Under the pieces are notes generated by a model that saw nothing but the letters and a program-made list of their open reading frames with translations, ran no database searches and was not told where the DNA came from. From assembly GCF_023015765.1 (NCBI RefSeq), contig NZ_JALKAL010000002.1:345778-409777 (forward strand): a stretch of 64,000 bases of DNA. The letters are read 5' to 3'. Made by a program: the position numbers and the translations under genes. The stretch is from Ornithinimicrobium sp. F0845 (GTDB lineage Bacteria; Actinomycetota; Actinomycetes; Actinomycetales; Dermatophilaceae). Every line of letters starts with the position of its first letter. The first letter of the stretch is position 1. Positions 1 to 8,386 of the stretch are shown in pieces.

Positions 1-187
1 GCTGCTTCCTGTCCTCATGTGCGCACAGGGTATGCGGTGCGCCTGACAGTCCTCGCGTGCGGGTGGGCACCGGGACACTCCTGCGTCCAGGCGACGCGGT
101 GACGCTCCGACCCTTGAGCGCACGAGACCGGGCGAGATGAGATGATGAGCCCAGGAACGGCTTGACCCACGCGAGACGGAGGACCCG

Positions 188-397
188 GTGGCACGACCTG
201 AGCAGACCTTTGCGTGGTGGCAGAAGTTGCTGATCAAGGCCAAGCTCTGGCAGCCGCCACACCTCACGATGCACCACGTGGTGCGCGACATGGAGCGCCC
301 CGTCCCGCCGCCGGTGACCGGTGCCTACGGCAACGAGGTCGTGACCGCGACCCGGCCGCGCCTGGTCCCCCAGCGCGGCGATCAGAAGCAGGGCTGA
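188..397 (+). CDS. small hypothetical protein (69 aa)
   Basis: I do not recognise this protein. The GTG start has a good Shine-Dalgarno sequence (GGAGGA at 178-183), and nearly all third codon positions are G or C, so it is very likely a real gene. The product is basic with a Trp-rich start (FAWWQKLLIKAKLW) followed by a Pro-rich middle (PVPPPV). It has no signal peptide or membrane segment that I can see. It lies just ahead of the lhr promoter on the same strand, but the DNA-damage-type promoter at 492-513 lies between them, so they need not be co-transcribed. Bases 1-187 contain no other gene that I can support; TTGAGC at 114-119 could be a weak -35. Confidence 0.65.
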   Translation: MARPEQTFAWWQKLLIKAKLWQPPHLTMHHVVRDMERPVPPPVTGAYGNEVVTATRPRLVPQRGDQKQG

Positions 398-465
398 GCC
401 CACGGCCGAGTGCCTTTGCGGTCGGCTCTCCACGGTGTTGCTCCCGCACAGCCGGCACAGGTTGT

Positions 466-513
466 CTGAGTGTCGGTCCGTCCTCCCTGAGTGTCAGTCC
501 GGCGTGACAGGCT
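466..513 (+). promoter_or_regulatory. PafBC-type DNA-damage promoter of lhr-nei2
   Basis: The 15-mer CTGAGTGTCRGTCCG occurs twice, at 466-480 and 487-501, exactly 21 bp apart (two helical turns). Each copy contains TGTCRGT, the core of the LexA-independent damage promoter known from mycobacteria (TTGTCRGTG, 8 nt, TANNNT). For the second copy the expected -10 position holds CAGGCT (508-513), 7 nt before ATG 521. That predicts a leaderless lhr mRNA and explains the missing ribosome binding site. No LexA box is visible. The fit is by eye. Confidence 0.6.
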
Positions 514-520
514 GACCGCG

Positions 521-3500
521 ATGAGCGCTTCCCCGACCGCGGACGTGCTGGACCAGTTCTCCCCGGCGACCCGGGAGTGGTTCCGCGCGTCGTTCGCCGC
601 GCCCACGCAGGCCCAGGAGGGCGCCTGGAGCGCGATCAGCCGCGGGCAGCACACGCTCGTCGTGGCGCCCACCGGGTCGGGCAAGACCTTGTCTGCCTTC
701 CTGTGGGCTCTCGACCGGATCTCGGCATCTCCCCGGGATCCCGAGCGAGCCAGGTGCCGGGTCCTCTACATCTCCCCGCTGAAGGCGCTGGCCGTCGACG
801 TCGAGCGCAACCTGCGCTCGCCGCTGGTCGGCATCGGGCATGCCGCGGCCCGGCTGGGTCTCCCCGCGCCCGAGGTCACTGTCGCCGTCCGCTCCGGCGA
901 CACCCCTGCGGCCGACCGGCGGCGCTTCGCCCGCGCCGGTGCCGACGTCCTCATCACCACGCCAGAGTCGCTCTTCCTGCTGATGACCTCTGCCGCCCGT
1001 GCGGCCCTGTCCGGCGTCGAGACCGTGATCGTCGACGAGGTCCACGCCGTCTTCGGCACCAAGCGGGGGGCTCACCTGGCGGTGACCCTGGACCGCCTCG
1101 ATGCGCTGCTGCCCCAGCCGGCGCAGCGGATCGGGCTGTCCGCCACGGTGCGGCCGGTCGAGGAGGTCGCGCGGTTCCTCACCGGCGGGCGGCCGGTGAC
1201 CACGGTCCAACCGCCCTCGACCAAGCAGTGGGACCTGCGCGTCGTCGTGCCCGTGCCGGATATGACCGACCCCGGGGCAACGGCCGGCACCGAACCAGCC
1301 GCCCCCGACCAACCCGCAACCGACCAGGACGCCGCCACCGACCAGCAAGCCGCCACCGACCAGGACGCCGCCCCGGCCCCGGGCACCGGCAGTGTGCCGG
1401 ATCCCTGGGACACGGGTCCGCGCGTCGACCCCACGGCAGGCGGTGACCGTGCCGACGACCTGCCTGACCTTGAGGACATCGACTGGGTGATGCCGGCGCA
1501 GGACCCGACCGAGCGTGCCTCGGTGTGGCCGCACATCGAGCGCCGGGTCGTCGATCTGGTGGCCCGCCAGACCTCGACCCTGGTCTTCGCCAACTCCCGC
1601 CGCCTCGCCGAGCGGCTCACGAGTCGGCTCAACGAGATCTGGGACGAGCAGGACGACTCCCCGCGCGAGGGGGGCAACGGTGGCGCCCCCGGGACCGGCG
1701 ACGGAGACGCGCCACGTCGACCGCCGGCCCAGGTCATGGCACAGTCCGGCAGCTCCGCCGGAGCGCCTCCCGTGCTCGCGCGTGCCCACCACGGGTCGGT
1801 GAGCCGGGAGCAACGGGCCGACATCGAGGACTCCCTCAAGACGGGTCGTCTGCCTGCGGTCGTCGCGACCAGCTCGCTCGAGCTCGGCATCGACATGGGC
1901 GCGGTGGACCTCGTCGTGCAGGTGGAGAGCCCGCCGAGCGTGGCCAGCGGGCTGCAACGGGTCGGCCGCGCCGGTCACCAGGTCGGGGCCGTCTCGCACG
2001 GGGTCCTGTTCCCCAAGCACCGCGGCGACCTGCTGCAGACCGCGGTCGTCGTCGACCGGATGCGCCAGGGGCTGATCGAGGCGCAGCGGGTGCCGGCCAA
2101 CCCGCTCGACGTGCTCGCCCAGCAGGTCGTGGCCATGGTCGCCATGGACGAGTGGGGCGTCGACGACCTGTTCGATCTGGTCCGCCGCAGCGCCCCGTTC
2201 GCCTCGCTCCCGCGCGGGCTGTTCGAGGCGACGCTGGACATGCTGGCCGGTCGCTACCCCAGCGAGGACTTCGTCGACCTGCGCCCGCGAATCGTGTGGG
2301 ACCGCATCGGCAAGACGCTCAGTCCGCGACGCGGCGCCCAGCACCTGGCGGTCATGAGCGGCGGCACCATCCCCGACCGGGGGCTGTATGCCGTGATGCT
2401 GGCCACCGGCGACGGTCCCGGACGCAGGGTGGGCGAGCTCGACGAGGAGATGGTCTACGAGTCCCGCGTCGGTGACGTCTTCACCCTGGGTACGACGTCG
2501 TGGCGGATCGAGGACATCACCCACGACCGGGTGCTCGTGACTCCCGCTCCGGGCCAGCTCGGGCGGCTCCCGTTCTGGAAGGGCGACGCCCTCGGCCGCC
2601 CCGCCGAGCTCGGTGCAGCGGTCGGCTCCTTCGTCCGTGACGTGGTCAGCTCCCCCGACCACGCCCGGTCCCGACTGACCGACCTCGGGCTCGATGAGTA
2701 TGCCGTGGGCAACCTCCTCGACCACGTCACCGGACAGGTCGAGGCGACCGGACAGGTGCCCGACGACCGCACCGTGCTGGTGGAACGATTCCGGGACGAG
2801 ATCGGCGACTGGCGCGTGATCATCCACAGCCCGTTCGGCACCCCGCTCCATGCTCCGTGGGCGCTGTGCATCGGAGCGCGGATGCGAGAGCGCTACGGCG
2901 CCGACGTGCAGGCAATGGCGGCCGACGACGGGATCGTGCTGCGGCTGCCCGAGCTGGCCGACGTCGAGCAGCTCGACCGGGATCTGGCCGACGTGCTCGT
3001 GCTCGACCCCGACGAGGTGCACGACCTGGTCACCGCGGAGATCGGCGGGTCGGCACTGTTCGCCGCCCGGTTCCGGGAGTGCGCCGCCCGTGCCCTGCTG
3101 CTCCCGCGGCGGCGACCCGACCGGCGCCAACCCTTGTGGCAGCAACGGCAGAGGTCGGCGCAACTGCTCGAGGTGGCCGCACAGTTCCCCTCCTTCCCGA
3201 TCGTGCTGGAGGCCGTGCGGGAGTGCGTCCAGGACGTCTACGACGTCGAAGCACTCGTCGGCCTGATGCGCGATGTCGCGGCCCGCCGCGTCCGGGTCGT
3301 GACCGTCGAGACACGCGAGGCCTCGCCCTTTGCCCGCTCCCTGCTGATGGGCTACGTCGCACAGTTCCTCTACGAGGGCGACTCCCCCCTGGCGGAGCGG
3401 CGGGCGGCCGCTCTGTCCCTGGACCCCACGCTCCTGGCCGAGCTCCTCGGCCGCGGCGAGGGCGCAGCCCTGCGGGACCTGCTCGACCCGGAGGTCGTGG

Positions 3501-5425
3501 CGCGGACCGAGGCCGAGCTGCAGCGACTGACCCCCGAGCGTCACGCACGGGACGCCGAGGACGTCCTCGACCTCCTGCGCACCCTGGGTCCGCAGTCGCT
3601 CGAGGAGATCAGACAGCGGACGGTCGAGGAGGCCCGCGACCAGGTCGCGCCCTGGCTGGAGGGCCTTGCGACGCAGCGCCAGGTGATCGCGGCCCGGATC
3701 GCCGGCGACGACCGCTGGGCCGACGCACAGGACGCGGCCCGGCTACGCGACGCCCTCGGTGTCGCCGTGCCCCCGGGTCTGCCTGCCACCTTCCTGGACC
3801 CGGTCCCCGACCCGCTGGGCGACCTGGTCGTGCGCTGGTCACGCACCCACACGCCATACCGCCTCGCCGACCTGGCCCACCGCCTGGGTCTGGGGCGGGC
3901 GGTGCTCGCCGACTCCGTCCGGCGGCTCGTGGCCGACGGGCGACTCGTGGAGGGGGCACTCCGGCCGCTGACCACGAGCTCGGAGCCACCCGATGACCAC
4001 CCCGACCTCTGCGACGCCGACGTGCTCCGGCTGCTGCGGCGGCGGTCCCTGGCCGCCCTGCGCCAAGAGGTCGAGCCGGTCACCCAGGAGACCTACACGC
4101 GGTTCCTGCCGGTCTGGCAGTCCGTGGGCCAGCTGCGCGGTGTGGACGGCGTGCACCGGGTGGTCGAGCAGCTCGCGGGGGCGCGGCTGCCCGCCAGCGG
4201 ACTGGAGTCGCTGGTCCTGCCGGCGAGGGTGCGCGACTATGCCCCCGCGATGCTCGATGAGCTGATGTCGAGCGGTGAGGTGCTCTGGCAGGGGCACGGT
4301 CCGCTGCCCGGCGACGACGGGTGGATCTCACTGCACCTGGCGGACGGCGCGCACCTGACGATGGCCCCGCCCGACGAGAGCGACGCGAACAGCACAGGGG
4401 ACCTGCTTGCCCTGATGGGGCAGGGCGGTGCCTTCTTCTTCCGGGCGCTCGCGGACAATCTCGGACGCACCGACGACGCCCTGCTGCTCGAGGAGCTGTG
4501 GGGCCAGGTCTGGTCGGGCCGGGTCACCGGCGACACCCTCGCTCCGGTCCGGGCCCTGGTCTCCGGCGGCCGTGGGGCCCACCGGAGCAGGCCGTCCGGT
4601 GCGCGGTCGACGCGCTGGTCTCGGGGCACCGCCCTAACCTCTCGCGCCGGTCGTCCTGCCGCCCCCACCCGATCCGGACCTGCCACCGGCGTGGGTCGCT
4701 GGTCGGTCCTGCCCAGCGTCGAGACCGACCCGACCGCCCGGGCCATCGCGACGGCCGAGCAGCTGCTCGACCGCTACGGCGTGCTCACCCGGGGCAGCGT
4801 GGTGGCGGAGTCCGTGCCAGGTGGGTTCGCCGGCGTCTACCGGGTGCTGGCCACCGCCGAGGAGGCAGGGCGGGTGCGTCGGGGCTACTTCGTGGAGCAT
4901 CTGGGCGCCTCGCAGTTCGGCTCCACGGGTGCGGTTGACCGACTGCGCGCCCAGGACGGGGGTGACGGCACCGCCCTGGTGCTGGCCGCGACCGACCCTG
5001 CCAGCCCATTCGGCGCGGCGGTCCCGTGGCCGGAGCGGCCAAGCGCCGAGGTCGTGGGTCCCGCGCTCGCGGCAGCGCGGGGAGACGCACGCACCGAAGA
5101 GTCTCCGCACACCGCCGGGGACAGCCTCACGGCCCGTCACCGGCCGGGGCGCAAGGCCGGCTCGCTCGTGGTGACGGTCGACGGCGAGCTCGTGGTCTAT
5201 CTCGAGCGGGGTGGACGCACGGCGCTGACCTACACCGACGACCCGGAGTCCGCGGCCGCGACAGCGGCCGCCCTGGCGGCCCGGGTGCGCAGCGGCCATC
5301 TCGGCGCCCTGACTGTGGCCAGGATCGACGGCGTCAACGCGCTGGGCTCGCCGCACCCGCTCGCTGCCGCCCTGCAGCAGGCCGGTTTCCACACCGCCCC
5401 GCAGGGTCTGCGGCTGCGCCGGTGA
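521..5425 (+). CDS. lhr: Lhr-type ATP-dependent 3'-5' helicase
   Basis: This is a superfamily 2 DNA/RNA:DNA helicase of the long bacterial Lhr class, acting in DNA repair. Visible motifs are Walker A (APTGSGKT, near residue 55), the DEVH box (VDEVHAVFGTKRGAHLA), motif III (LSATV) and motif VI (QRVGRAGHQ). The long C-terminal half is typical of Lhr-core plus Lhr-CTD. The product is about 1634 aa, longer than the roughly 1500-aa mycobacterial proteins. Part of the excess is a disordered insert between motifs III and IV that contains a three-unit repeat of ATDQDA type (DNA about 1315-1376, 21-bp period). I chose ATG 521 because it sits 7 nt after a PafBC-like -10; a GTG at 491 is the upstream alternative but would lie inside the promoter. 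nei2 follows 24 nt downstream, and the lhr-nei pairing is known from mycobacteria. Confidence 0.93.
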   Translation: MSASPTADVLDQFSPATREWFRASFAAPTQAQEGAWSAISRGQHTLVVAPTGSGKTLSAFLWALDRISASPRDPERARCRVLYISPLKALAVDVERNLRSPLVGIGHAAARLGLPAPEVTVAVRSGDTPAADRRRFARAGADVLITTPESLFLLMTSAARAALSGVETVIVDEVHAVFGTKRGAHLAVTLDRLDALLPQPAQRIGLSATVRPVEEVARFLTGGRPVTTVQPPSTKQWDLRVVVPVPDMTDPGATAGTEPAAPDQPATDQDAATDQQAATDQDAAPAPGTGSVPDPWDTGPRVDPTAGGDRADDLPDLEDIDWVMPAQDPTERASVWPHIERRVVDLVARQTSTLVFANSRRLAERLTSRLNEIWDEQDDSPREGGNGGAPGTGDGDAPRRPPAQVMAQSGSSAGAPPVLARAHHGSVSREQRADIEDSLKTGRLPAVVATSSLELGIDMGAVDLVVQVESPPSVASGLQRVGRAGHQVGAVSHGVLFPKHRGDLLQTAVVVDRMRQGLIEAQRVPANPLDVLAQQVVAMVAMDEWGVDDLFDLVRRSAPFASLPRGLFEATLDMLAGRYPSEDFVDLRPRIVWDRIGKTLSPRRGAQHLAVMSGGTIPDRGLYAVMLATGDGPGRRVGELDEEMVYESRVGDVFTLGTTSWRIEDITHDRVLVTPAPGQLGRLPFWKGDALGRPAELGAAVGSFVRDVVSSPDHARSRLTDLGLDEYAVGNLLDHVTGQVEATGQVPDDRTVLVERFRDEIGDWRVIIHSPFGTPLHAPWALCIGARMRERYGADVQAMAADDGIVLRLPELADVEQLDRDLADVLVLDPDEVHDLVTAEIGGSALFAARFRECAARALLLPRRRPDRRQPLWQQRQRSAQLLEVAAQFPSFPIVLEAVRECVQDVYDVEALVGLMRDVAARRVRVVTVETREASPFARSLLMGYVAQFLYEGDSPLAERRAAALSLDPTLLAELLGRGEGAALRDLLDPEVVARTEAELQRLTPERHARDAEDVLDLLRTLGPQSLEEIRQRTVEEARDQVAPWLEGLATQRQVIAARIAGDDRWADAQDAARLRDALGVAVPPGLPATFLDPVPDPLGDLVVRWSRTHTPYRLADLAHRLGLGRAVLADSVRRLVADGRLVEGALRPLTTSSEPPDDHPDLCDADVLRLLRRRSLAALRQEVEPVTQETYTRFLPVWQSVGQLRGVDGVHRVVEQLAGARLPASGLESLVLPARVRDYAPAMLDELMSSGEVLWQGHGPLPGDDGWISLHLADGAHLTMAPPDESDANSTGDLLALMGQGGAFFFRALADNLGRTDDALLLEELWGQVWSGRVTGDTLAPVRALVSGGRGAHRSRPSGARSTRWSRGTALTSRAGRPAAPTRSGPATGVGRWSVLPSVETDPTARAIATAEQLLDRYGVLTRGSVVAESVPGGFAGVYRVLATAEEAGRVRRGYFVEHLGASQFGSTGAVDRLRAQDGGDGTALVLAATDPASPFGAAVPWPERPSAEVVGPALAAARGDARTEESPHTAGDSLTARHRPGRKAGSLVVTVDGELVVYLERGGRTALTYTDDPESAAATAAALAARVRSGHLGALTVARIDGVNALGSPHPLAAALQQAGFHTAPQGLRLRR

Positions 5426-5449
5426 AACCGGTCGGAGGGAGAGGCCGCT

Positions 5450-6310
5450 GTGCCCGAGGGTGACGCCGTCTGGCGCACCGCCCGGAGACTGCACGAGGCG
5501 CTGGCCGGCCAGGTGCTCGTCGGCTCCGACCTGCGCGTCCCGGCACTGGCCACGAGCGACCTGGCCAGACGGCATACCCTCGAGGTCGTCCCGCGCGGCA
5601 AGCACCTGCTGCACCGGCTCGAGGACGGAGTCACGCTGCACAGCCACCTGCGCATGGACGGGTCCTGGCACGTCCTGCGTCGGACGACGACCGCGGGTGA
5701 CCGTCCCCGCTCGCCGCGCACCGAACGGCACACCGTCCGGGCCCTGGTGTGGACCGAGTCGGTCGTGGCCGTCGGCGACAGCCTGGGGATGCTCGACCTG
5801 GTGGAGACAGCCCACGAGGCACGGGTCGTCGGGCACCTCGGGCCGGACCTGCTCGACCGCGACTTCGACCGCGGTCTGGCGCTGGCCAACCTCATGCGCG
5901 ATCCGATTGTCGAGGTAGGCCACGCGCTGCTCGACCAGCGCAACCTCGCCGGGATCGGCACGATCTACGCCACCGAGCCGCTGTTCGAACACCGGGTCAG
6001 CCCGTGGACGCCGGTCGGCCGCCTCTCGCAGGAGGCACTCGGGGCCGTGGTCGACACGGCACGCCTGTGGATGGTCCGATCGTGCCGGCTCGGCCCGGTG
6101 CCCCCAGCGGCAGGGCGCGGTGCGTCGCTCCGCTCGCTCCCGTCCGACGGCTGGCTGCCCTGGGCCTATCGGATCTTCGGTCGGGAGGGGCGGCCGTGTC
6201 CGCGGTGCGGCACCACCCTGCGCGCCGACTCCATCGGACAACAGCCCCGCGCACGCCAGATCACCCACTGTCCCCGGTGCCAGATCCGTCCGTCACCCGC
6301 CGCCCCGTAG
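5450..6310 (+). CDS. nei2: Fpg/Nei-family DNA glycosylase (Nei2 type)
   Basis: This bifunctional glycosylase/AP lyase removes oxidised bases. The mature N-terminus PEGD carries the catalytic Pro2 and Glu3. An H2TH region lies around LDQRNLAGIGTIYATE, and a C-terminal zinc finger is formed by CPRCG and CPRCQ. The GTG start follows a purine-rich ribosome binding site (CGGAGGGAGAGG), 24 nt after lhr. The two genes therefore look like one operon driven by the damage-type promoter upstream of lhr. A second paralogue of the Nei1 type is at 38286-39119, so this genome segment carries both actinobacterial Nei classes. Confidence 0.92.
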   Translation: MPEGDAVWRTARRLHEALAGQVLVGSDLRVPALATSDLARRHTLEVVPRGKHLLHRLEDGVTLHSHLRMDGSWHVLRRTTTAGDRPRSPRTERHTVRALVWTESVVAVGDSLGMLDLVETAHEARVVGHLGPDLLDRDFDRGLALANLMRDPIVEVGHALLDQRNLAGIGTIYATEPLFEHRVSPWTPVGRLSQEALGAVVDTARLWMVRSCRLGPVPPAAGRGASLRSLPSDGWLPWAYRIFGREGRPCPRCGTTLRADSIGQQPRARQITHCPRCQIRPSPAAP

Positions 6311-6381
6311 GTGATCCTGTCCCCGGCAGCGGAGCCGGCTCACCGGTTGTCCCGCGGCAGGTCGGACCGCAGACTCGAGGG

Positions 6382-6726
6382 ATGGCAGCCTTCGATCGCA
6401 GCACCGTCCGACCGCTCCTCGCCGGAGTCCTGACCGCCAACAGCCTCGGGCACCTGGCCACGGCCGCCGCAGGCAAGGAACACCTCACACCCCTGGCCGG
6501 AAGACACTCCGGGCCGATCGTGAACGCCGTCTGGGGCGGGGCCAACCTGCTCGGCGGACTCGTGCTGGCCCGGGCGGCCGCCTCGCCCGGGCGCCGGTGG
6601 GGTCGGGAGATCAACGCCTTCGCGGCAGGGGCCACAGGTTTCGCCGCGTGGATGTTTCTGAGTGAGCTGGCCTGGCCCGTGAACACCGGCGAGCAGGCCG
6701 CGGCGGTCACCATCGACCCCGAGTGA
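6382..6726 (+). CDS. small integral membrane protein (114 aa)
   Basis: I do not recognise the family. The sequence has about three hydrophobic stretches (LLAGVLTANSLGHLATAA, AVWGGANLLGGLVLARAA, AFAAGATGFAAWMFLSELAW) and no long soluble domain, so it is probably a small cytoplasmic-membrane protein. ATG 6382 was chosen because the upstream extension of this frame overlaps nei2. It ends 14 nt before the convergent VOC gene. Codon use matches its neighbours. The function is unknown. Confidence 0.7.
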   Translation: MAAFDRSTVRPLLAGVLTANSLGHLATAAAGKEHLTPLAGRHSGPIVNAVWGGANLLGGLVLARAAASPGRRWGREINAFAAGATGFAAWMFLSELAWPVNTGEQAAAVTIDPE

Positions 6727-6740
6727 CCCGGGGCCGCGGG

Positions 6741-7127
6741 TCACGACCGGGGCGCCAGCACCTCGACCCGGTTGCCGAACCCGTCGCGGCAGTGGAAGCG
6801 CTCATAGCCCTCGAACGTGAACCGTTCGTCCCAGGACACGTCAAAGCCGTGCTGCGAAATCTGCTGCGCCAGCGCCTCCAGCTCGGTCGTGTCGTCGACG
6901 ACGACGGCCGGGTGAGCCTTGCGCGCGGGCACGAAGGGGTCCTCGACGCCGACGTGGATCTCGACGGTCACCAGATCGCCCTCGTAGGCCCGGAACCAGC
7001 AGCCCCCGCGGCCAGCGAGGTCCGGCGGCTTAGGCACCTCGGTCAGACCGAGCGCGTCGCCGTAGAAGGCGCGGGCTCCGGCCTCCTGACCGCGCGGCAT
7101 CGAGATCTGGACGTGATGCAGTCGCAT
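6741..7127 (-). CDS. VOC-superfamily (glyoxalase/bleomycin-resistance fold) protein
   Basis: This is a single-domain, about 128-aa VOC protein: MRLHHVQISMPRGQ begins the first beta-alpha-beta unit, and the C-terminus carries FHCRDGFGNRVEVLAP. Proteins of this type act as dioxygenases, isomerases or drug-binding proteins, and the substrate cannot be told from sequence. The start is ATG 7127 with a clear ribosome binding site (GAGGAGG). A perfect inverted repeat (7141-7160) lies just upstream, immediately before that ribosome binding site, so the gene is probably controlled by a dimeric regulator, of MarR type by motif style. That regulator is not in the window. Confidence 0.85.
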   Translation of the reverse strand: MRLHHVQISMPRGQEAGARAFYGDALGLTEVPKPPDLAGRGGCWFRAYEGDLVTVEIHVGVEDPFVPARKAHPAVVVDDTTELEALAQQISQHGFDVSWDERFTFEGYERFHCRDGFGNRVEVLAPRS

Positions 7128-7140
7128 GCAACCTCCTCGT

Positions 7141-7160
7141 TTATCTTGATGTCAAGATAA
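7141..7160. promoter_or_regulatory. perfect palindromic operator (MarR-like style)
   Basis: TTATCTTGA-TG-TCAAGATAA is a perfect 9-bp inverted repeat with a 2-bp centre. It lies 13 nt upstream of the VOC gene start. Reading toward that gene, TATTAT just upstream could be the -10, which would place the palindrome over the transcription start. AT-rich palindromes of this form are typical of MarR-family operators, but the regulator assignment is inference. Confidence 0.6.
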
Positions 7161-7174
7161 TACCCGTCTCTTGC

Positions 7175-7297
7175 GCTACCGACCGGCCGGACGCGGACAC
7201 CCTCATCGCAGTCCCCGACGACTGGCCCGCGCAGCAGGTGGTGGACATCGTCGGCGCAACACTGGCGATGAACGGCATCGACGAGATCCCGCACTGA
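7175..7297 (+). pseudogene. possible remnant of a coding region lacking a start
   Basis: One plus-strand frame reads ATDRPDADTLIAVPDDWP and ends ATLAMNGIDEIPH before a TGA at 7295-7297. Codon use is G/C-rich at third positions from about 7175 on. No ATG, GTG or TTG opens this frame upstream; it runs back through the operator and into the VOC gene region. It looks like the 3' end of a gene that lost its beginning. The alternative is chance coding-like sequence. From 7298 to 7397 I see nothing further. Confidence 0.3.
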
Positions 7298-7397
7298 ACC
7301 GCGCCAGCGTGAACTGCTGCGAGCGCCACACCATGGGCCCGGTCGGAGGTGGGACGCCCGGTCAGATGCTGAGGGGTGCTGCGGTGGTGCCCGCTGC

Positions 7398-7748
7398 TCA
7401 GGCCGCGGAGCTGATCAGGCGGCGCTTGGTCGACACGACGGTGTCGGGGTGCCGGATCGGCTTGGCCAGACCCTCGGCCAGCATGGAGGTGAGCTGCTGC
7501 TCGGCCGTCTCGGCCAGGCTCACCCGGTCTGCGACGTCGGTCAGCATCCGGGACATCGGCAGGTCGAGGGCCTTGCAGATGGAGGCCAGCAGCTCGCTGG
7601 AGGCCTCCTTCTCGCCGCGCTCGACCTCACTCAGGTAGCCGAGGGAGACCGAGGCCGAGGCCGAGACCTCACGCAGGGTCCGGCCCTGGTGCTGACGCTC
7701 CTCCCGGAGCACGTCGCCCAACTCGCGTCGCAAGAGAACCATGGCCAA
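7398..7748 (-). CDS. clgR: ClgR-family XRE transcriptional regulator
   Basis: The helix-turn-helix is [33 protein letters not shown]-like (residues about 22-55), matching ClgR, the actinobacterial activator of clp protease and stress genes. The gene sits downstream of cinA and pgsA, as in other actinobacteria. The protein ends in two alanines (RLISSAA); a C-terminal Ala-Ala is the known ClpP degron of Streptomyces ClgR, so conditional proteolysis is likely here too. The ATG at 7748 is preceded by GAGGAGG. Upstream, TATTCT (on the minus strand, 7800-7805) could be the -10. Confidence 0.9.
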   Translation of the reverse strand: MAMVLLRRELGDVLREERQHQGRTLREVSASASVSLGYLSEVERGEKEASSELLASICKALDLPMSRMLTDVADRVSLAETAEQQLTSMLAEGLAKPIRHPDTVVSTKRRLISSAA

Positions 7749-7828
7749 ACCTCCTCATCCGTCTCCGTCGCTACCTCAACCGTACAACGCCGGGCCGACA
7801 GAATACCTCTCGGAGGCGAACCGCCCCC

Positions 7829-8386
7829 TCACTCCGGTCCCGACAGGGCCTCGATCACCAGCTCCAGGGCGCTCTCCACGGCCTGGCGCCGGACCTGCTC
7901 ACGCGACCCGTGGAAGGTGAACACCCGGACCAGCCGCACAGATTCCCGGGTCACGGCCACGAAGACCTCTCCGACCGGCTTGCCCTCCGTCGGATCCGGC
8001 CCGGCGACCCCCGTGGTCGCCACCCCGACGTCCGCCCCGGCCACCCGGCGCGCCCCGTCGGCCATGTGCAGGGCGGTCTGCTCGGCCACCGTCCCGTGCT
8101 CGGCGATCACGTCGGCGGGCACACCCAGGACGCGGATCTTGAGGTCGCTGGAGTATGACGCGATGCCGCCGAACACGACCGAGCTGGCTCCCGGCACCGA
8201 CGTGAGGGCCGCGCAGACCAGCCCGCCGGTCAGCGACTCGGCGGTGGCGATCGAGGCACCGGCCCTCCGCAGCTCCTCGACGGCCCGTGCCGCACGGGGG
8301 TCCACCCGGGCGGCATCCGGCGCGTCCAGCTCGGTCGGGTCCGGCGCACGACCCACGCACGGGTCCTGGCCACCCTGGGCCGTCAC
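7829..8386 (-). CDS. cinA: CinA C-terminal-domain protein (nicotinamide-nucleotide amidase)
   Basis: The 185-aa product contains only the CinA C-terminal (PncC) domain: IATAESLTGGLV, GGIASYSSDLKIRVLGV and ATTGVAGPDPTEGKPVGEVFVAV. This domain deamidates NMN to nicotinate mononucleotide in the pyridine-nucleotide salvage cycle. The N-terminal molybdopterin-binding-like domain of full CinA is absent, as in most actinobacteria. The GTG start overlaps the pgsA stop (GTGA), implying translational coupling. Confidence 0.9.
   Translation of the reverse strand: MTAQGGQDPCVGRAPDPTELDAPDAARVDPRAARAVEELRRAGASIATAESLTGGLVCAALTSVPGASSVVFGGIASYSSDLKIRVLGVPADVIAEHGTVAEQTALHMADGARRVAGADVGVATTGVAGPDPTEGKPVGEVFVAVTRESVRLVRVFTFHGSREQVRRQAVESALELVIEALSGPE

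Noticed and set aside
494-3544. 1016-codon open frame on the minus strand
   Set aside because: It is antisense to lhr, with His/Gln/Arg/Gly-rich low-complexity translation and no motif. It is the usual shadow of a high-GC gene.
4585-4690. Possible frameshift in lhr (Arg/Ser-rich stretch)
   Set aside because: The frame stays open and resumes with the expected TRSGPATGVGRWSVLP block, so it is a low-complexity segment and not a frameshift.
7807-7821. ClgR box upstream of clgR
   Set aside because: GTTCGCC is present on the minus strand, but the second half reads GAG instead of GCG and the longer consensus does not fit.
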